Translations under genes and position numbers: made by a program
Notes under the pieces: generated by a model
Seen by the model: the letters and a program-made list of their open reading frames with translations, nothing else
Databases searched by the model: none
What the model was told of the DNA's origin: nothing
NCBI GenBank assembly: GCA_017527155.1
Contig: JAFXQI010000026.1
Coordinates: forward strand, 64,883-127,883
DNA length: 63,001 nt
Source: Kiritimatiellia bacterium
Lineage (GTDB): Bacteria; Verrucomicrobiota; Kiritimatiellia; CAIQIC01; Lenti-01
Reading direction: 5' to 3'
Part shown: one piece after another, positions 62,001-63,001 of the stretch
Layout: the number at the start of each line of letters is the position of its first letter
Numbering within the stretch: the stretch's first letter is position 1

Positions 62001-63001
62001 TGCAACCAGTCGCCGGTATCGTCGAGCCGAGCGCCGACCGCGCCACCGGAGGTGTAGTCGTTGCCGAGTCCCTTACTCGTCAAACCGTCCACGGTCGCGG
62101 TCTTCCACGGCCCGCTGTAGGGTGTGTCTTCGGCGACGAAGGGCAGTTCCGCGTAGTCCTTGACTTCGGCGAAGATGGCGCCGACGGAGACGGCTTCGTC
62201 CGGCATCTCGAAGGTGGCGGGGGAAGCGGTGAAGGTGAGAACGGTCTCGCCGTAGGTCACGGTCATTTCCTTGAGCGCGTAGCCCTCGGTCGTGGCGGTG
62301 GCGGTCAGCTTGACCTGGGTGCCCTTGACGGCTTCGCCCACGGGATCGGAAGTGACGGTGCCGTTCTGGATGCCGACGTCGATGTTGATTGCGTGCGGCT
62401 CGAGCGGAGCGACGACAGAGAAGCCGATTTGCTTGCTGGCCTTGTTGGATTCGGCGTCGGTGACTTCGACCTGGACGGTGTAGTCGCCTTCGGCGAGCGT
62501 GGCCGGGATAGCGAGGGTTTCGCCGGTGCCGTTCAGGTCGGGGGTGTCGCTCGTCCACGCGTAGGTGTACGGCTCGACGCCGTTCTTCGCGGTCGCCGTG
62601 ATGCTGTCGGCCGTGCCGAGATCGACGGTGAAGCCGTTGGCCTTGTCGAGGGTGACGGAGAGACCGGCTTCGCCGGCGAATTCGAAGGCCACGCTCGTCA
62701 GGTAGAGCGCGCCGCCCTTCGCGAGGATGCCGACGTAGGGGTAGCCTTCCGGCACCGCCAGCGTCGTTTCGCCCTTGGCCAGCGTGCCAAGCAGTGTGCC
62801 CTTGGCATCGCCGTAGAGATCCGCCGGACCGGCATAGGCATCCGCGCTCCCGTAGATTTCGATCGAGCGCTTGTCCGCGGTGGCATCGTTCCATTCAACC
62901 GTGACGGATGCGACATCGCTGCCGGCCGACTCCGTGATCACGATGCCCTTGGGGCTTCCAGTGTTCAGCTGGATCGACGTGTTGCCACCGGCCGAGTTGC
63001 C
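59030..63001 (-). CDS. Giant secreted Ig-like/repeat surface protein (5' end beyond window)
   Basis: The open frame covers 1323 codons and continues past the window edge. It is a mosaic of repeated modules. A carbohydrate-binding-like module (SVTIEWN, then PADLYGDAKGTLLG) occurs twice. A repeat domain (KYAVNVALGIQNGTVTTDV, then NTFVMPAQDVLVTATFEE) occurs at least three times. PKD/Ig-like segments (SITATAKNGVEPYTYAWTSD; GSIAPDGLYTWEPTE) and F5/8-type C-like segments (GVRFIRFDATSTQKSNIRRINIDEIQLW) are also present. It ends in ATVPMGAQNYITLK, a recurrent C-terminal form in this kind of secreted protein. It probably adheres to glycans or host surfaces; no catalytic domain is visible in the part seen. 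Confidence 0.9.
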   Translation of the reverse strand, partial: GNSAGGNTSIQLNTGSPKGIVITESAGSDVASVTVEWNDATADKRSIEIYGSADAYAGPADLYGDAKGTLLGTLAKGETTLAVPEGYPYVGILAKGGALYLTSVAFEFAGEAGLSVTLDKANGFTVDLGTADSITATAKNGVEPYTYAWTSDTPDLNGTGETLAIPATLAEGDYTVQVEVTDAESNKASKQIGFSVVAPLEPHAINIDVGIQNGTVTSDPVGEAVKGTQVKLTATATTEGYALKEMTVTYGETVLTFTASPATFEMPDEAVSVGAIFAEVKDYAELPFVAEDTPYSGPWKTATVDGLTSKGLGNDYTSGGAVGARLDDTGDWLQIKFQGTAGELSYGIKGNSLSEEKPSTFKVQESADGETWADLATFTTGDNLTGSTVGYTNEVSASSQFVRFFYEEKGAGNVGIYDVYISSGGPATFSIKLDPASYFEVEVGEEASIAATPKNAEGEVHYAWTVGGEPSGSDSAVLGLDTTAATEEIEVVCTATDGADTVATASVSYKVVVPAPKYAVNVALGIQNGTVTTDVSEAAEGDLVTVTATPADGYRLVEIIVNNGEVAVTGNTFVMPAQDVLVTATFEEKPPVTGDVLTNDDVGSQTSSYKDWTAEKESGAVYAGQTAGGSATNPCIQLRTTQNNSGIVMTKDSGQNVSSVTIEWNAQSAAERVVQVYGSTTPYSSPADLYGDAKGTLLGELTNGSGEVTVDVAAVGEFPYIGIRSKSGAIYLTSVAIDFGGAAGPSVSLSASATEVAVGEPVTITATAKNFSAEVEWSWTGNGTADGATFAVDTTVAGVYEVTATATAGEETASKSVTITVVAKFAVNVALGIQNGTVTTDVSEAAEGDPVTVTATPADGYRLVEIIVNNGEVAVSGNTFVMPAQDVLVTATFEEFEVPPYYFQFETGKPAANSYKDTDADVVNTGSTSDTVPTVNFTLQRAGRGGDEKDKFVGTYALRMGPTNEVPAFFYNTEAFSEDITAISFQYGIYGTDKCESFTVSTSADGADWTQLADLTADASADGLKTYTNDELPAGVRFIRFDATSTQKSNIRRINIDEIQLWTGAPSPKIVYSGETTIALGDSFEIIFGLLNYEGDFEWVLDSREGGSIAPDGLYTWEPTEAIDEVTIKVVARSGELDIATKEVTLTVTEPGPQPGEPAIVFGGDTQGVVGQVVNFTVTAVNMVNTDIYGGWLEHESLFDAPEGSDLSDAGVSQNFPNVSFMPDVAGDYVFYFNASEGDEYCEAKWTVTVTDEPAPGGPFQITGVRATSDGLVLTFAGEGTPAVLGTASLVAEPQEWTPVEGATVSGNSATVPMGAQNYITLK

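Overview
The window is very GC-rich (roughly 70% by eye), gene-dense DNA from a Gram-negative bacterium. The LPS-export proteins (LptC- and LptA-like), O-antigen ligase, Lgt, a DUF2851 protein and a compact type II-C CRISPR system suggest the PVC superphylum, most likely Kiritimatiellota, probably a gut or environmental metagenome genome. That placement is inferred from gene content only; there is no rRNA here.

Layout. 1-5977: end of an unknown gene, a CoA-ligase/ACT pair, an HTH-EIIA fusion, an AsmA-like protein, a HlyIII protein and a YkgJ cysteine-cluster protein. 5981-10086: tRNA-Met, a lineage-specific membrane protein (paralogue at 54446-55372) and a large PMT-like membrane protein. 10252-12399: ligA. 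12835-21297: a complete type II-C CRISPR locus with 51 repeats and 50 spacers, then cas2, cas1 and cas9 (1226 aa, all catalytic motifs present), and a tracrRNA divergent from cas9. 21379-30276: a ThiF-like E1, an SDR epimerase, a UPF0104-type membrane protein, ferredoxin, argG, a GlpD-like enzyme and a glycosyltransferase. 30301-31437: a RAYT (REP-associated Y1 transposase) gene in a cluster of its REP/BIME hairpins. 31438-38786: lgt, a STAS protein, a collapsed hybrid-kinase remnant, an intact three-sensor-module hybrid kinase, and two glycosyltransferases of which the second is WecG/TagA-like. 39275-45532: codB-like permease, tRNA-Ser, lptC/lptA-like genes, an M16 peptidase and a VTT-domain protein. 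45580-53910: a ribbon-helix-helix-like protein, an AlgI/AlgJ acetylation pair, an O-antigen ligase, a C4-zinc-ribbon coiled-coil protein and DUF2851. 53907-63001: an epimerase remnant, the second lineage-specific paralogue, an MBL hydrolase, a CHASE2 adenylate cyclase, a tandem REP block and the C-terminal part of a giant secreted Ig-like repeat protein.

How the genes fit together. Most of the window serves the cell envelope: sugar-nucleotide modification, glycosyltransfer, polymer acetylation, O-antigen ligation, LPS transport and lipoprotein lipidation, with stress or signal sensors (kinase, STAS protein, cyclase) between them. Many of these genes are joined by ATGA or GTGA overlaps, indicating translational coupling.

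The most unusual content is non-coding. I see at least four families of short interspersed repeats: RAYT-linked REPs, GACGCGC hairpins, a 19-bp TTTTCCAA/TTGGAAAA palindrome (one cluster lies in frame inside an AlgI-like gene), and a ~65-75-bp element. The last has the geometry of a leaderless promoter (-35, 18 nt, -10, 7-8 nt, ATG). It forms the start of the two lineage-specific paralogous genes and is scattered, mostly in the sense direction, upstream of other genes. The CRISPR repeat itself appears to carry a promoter, and two spacers differ only at synonymous positions of the same encoded peptide.
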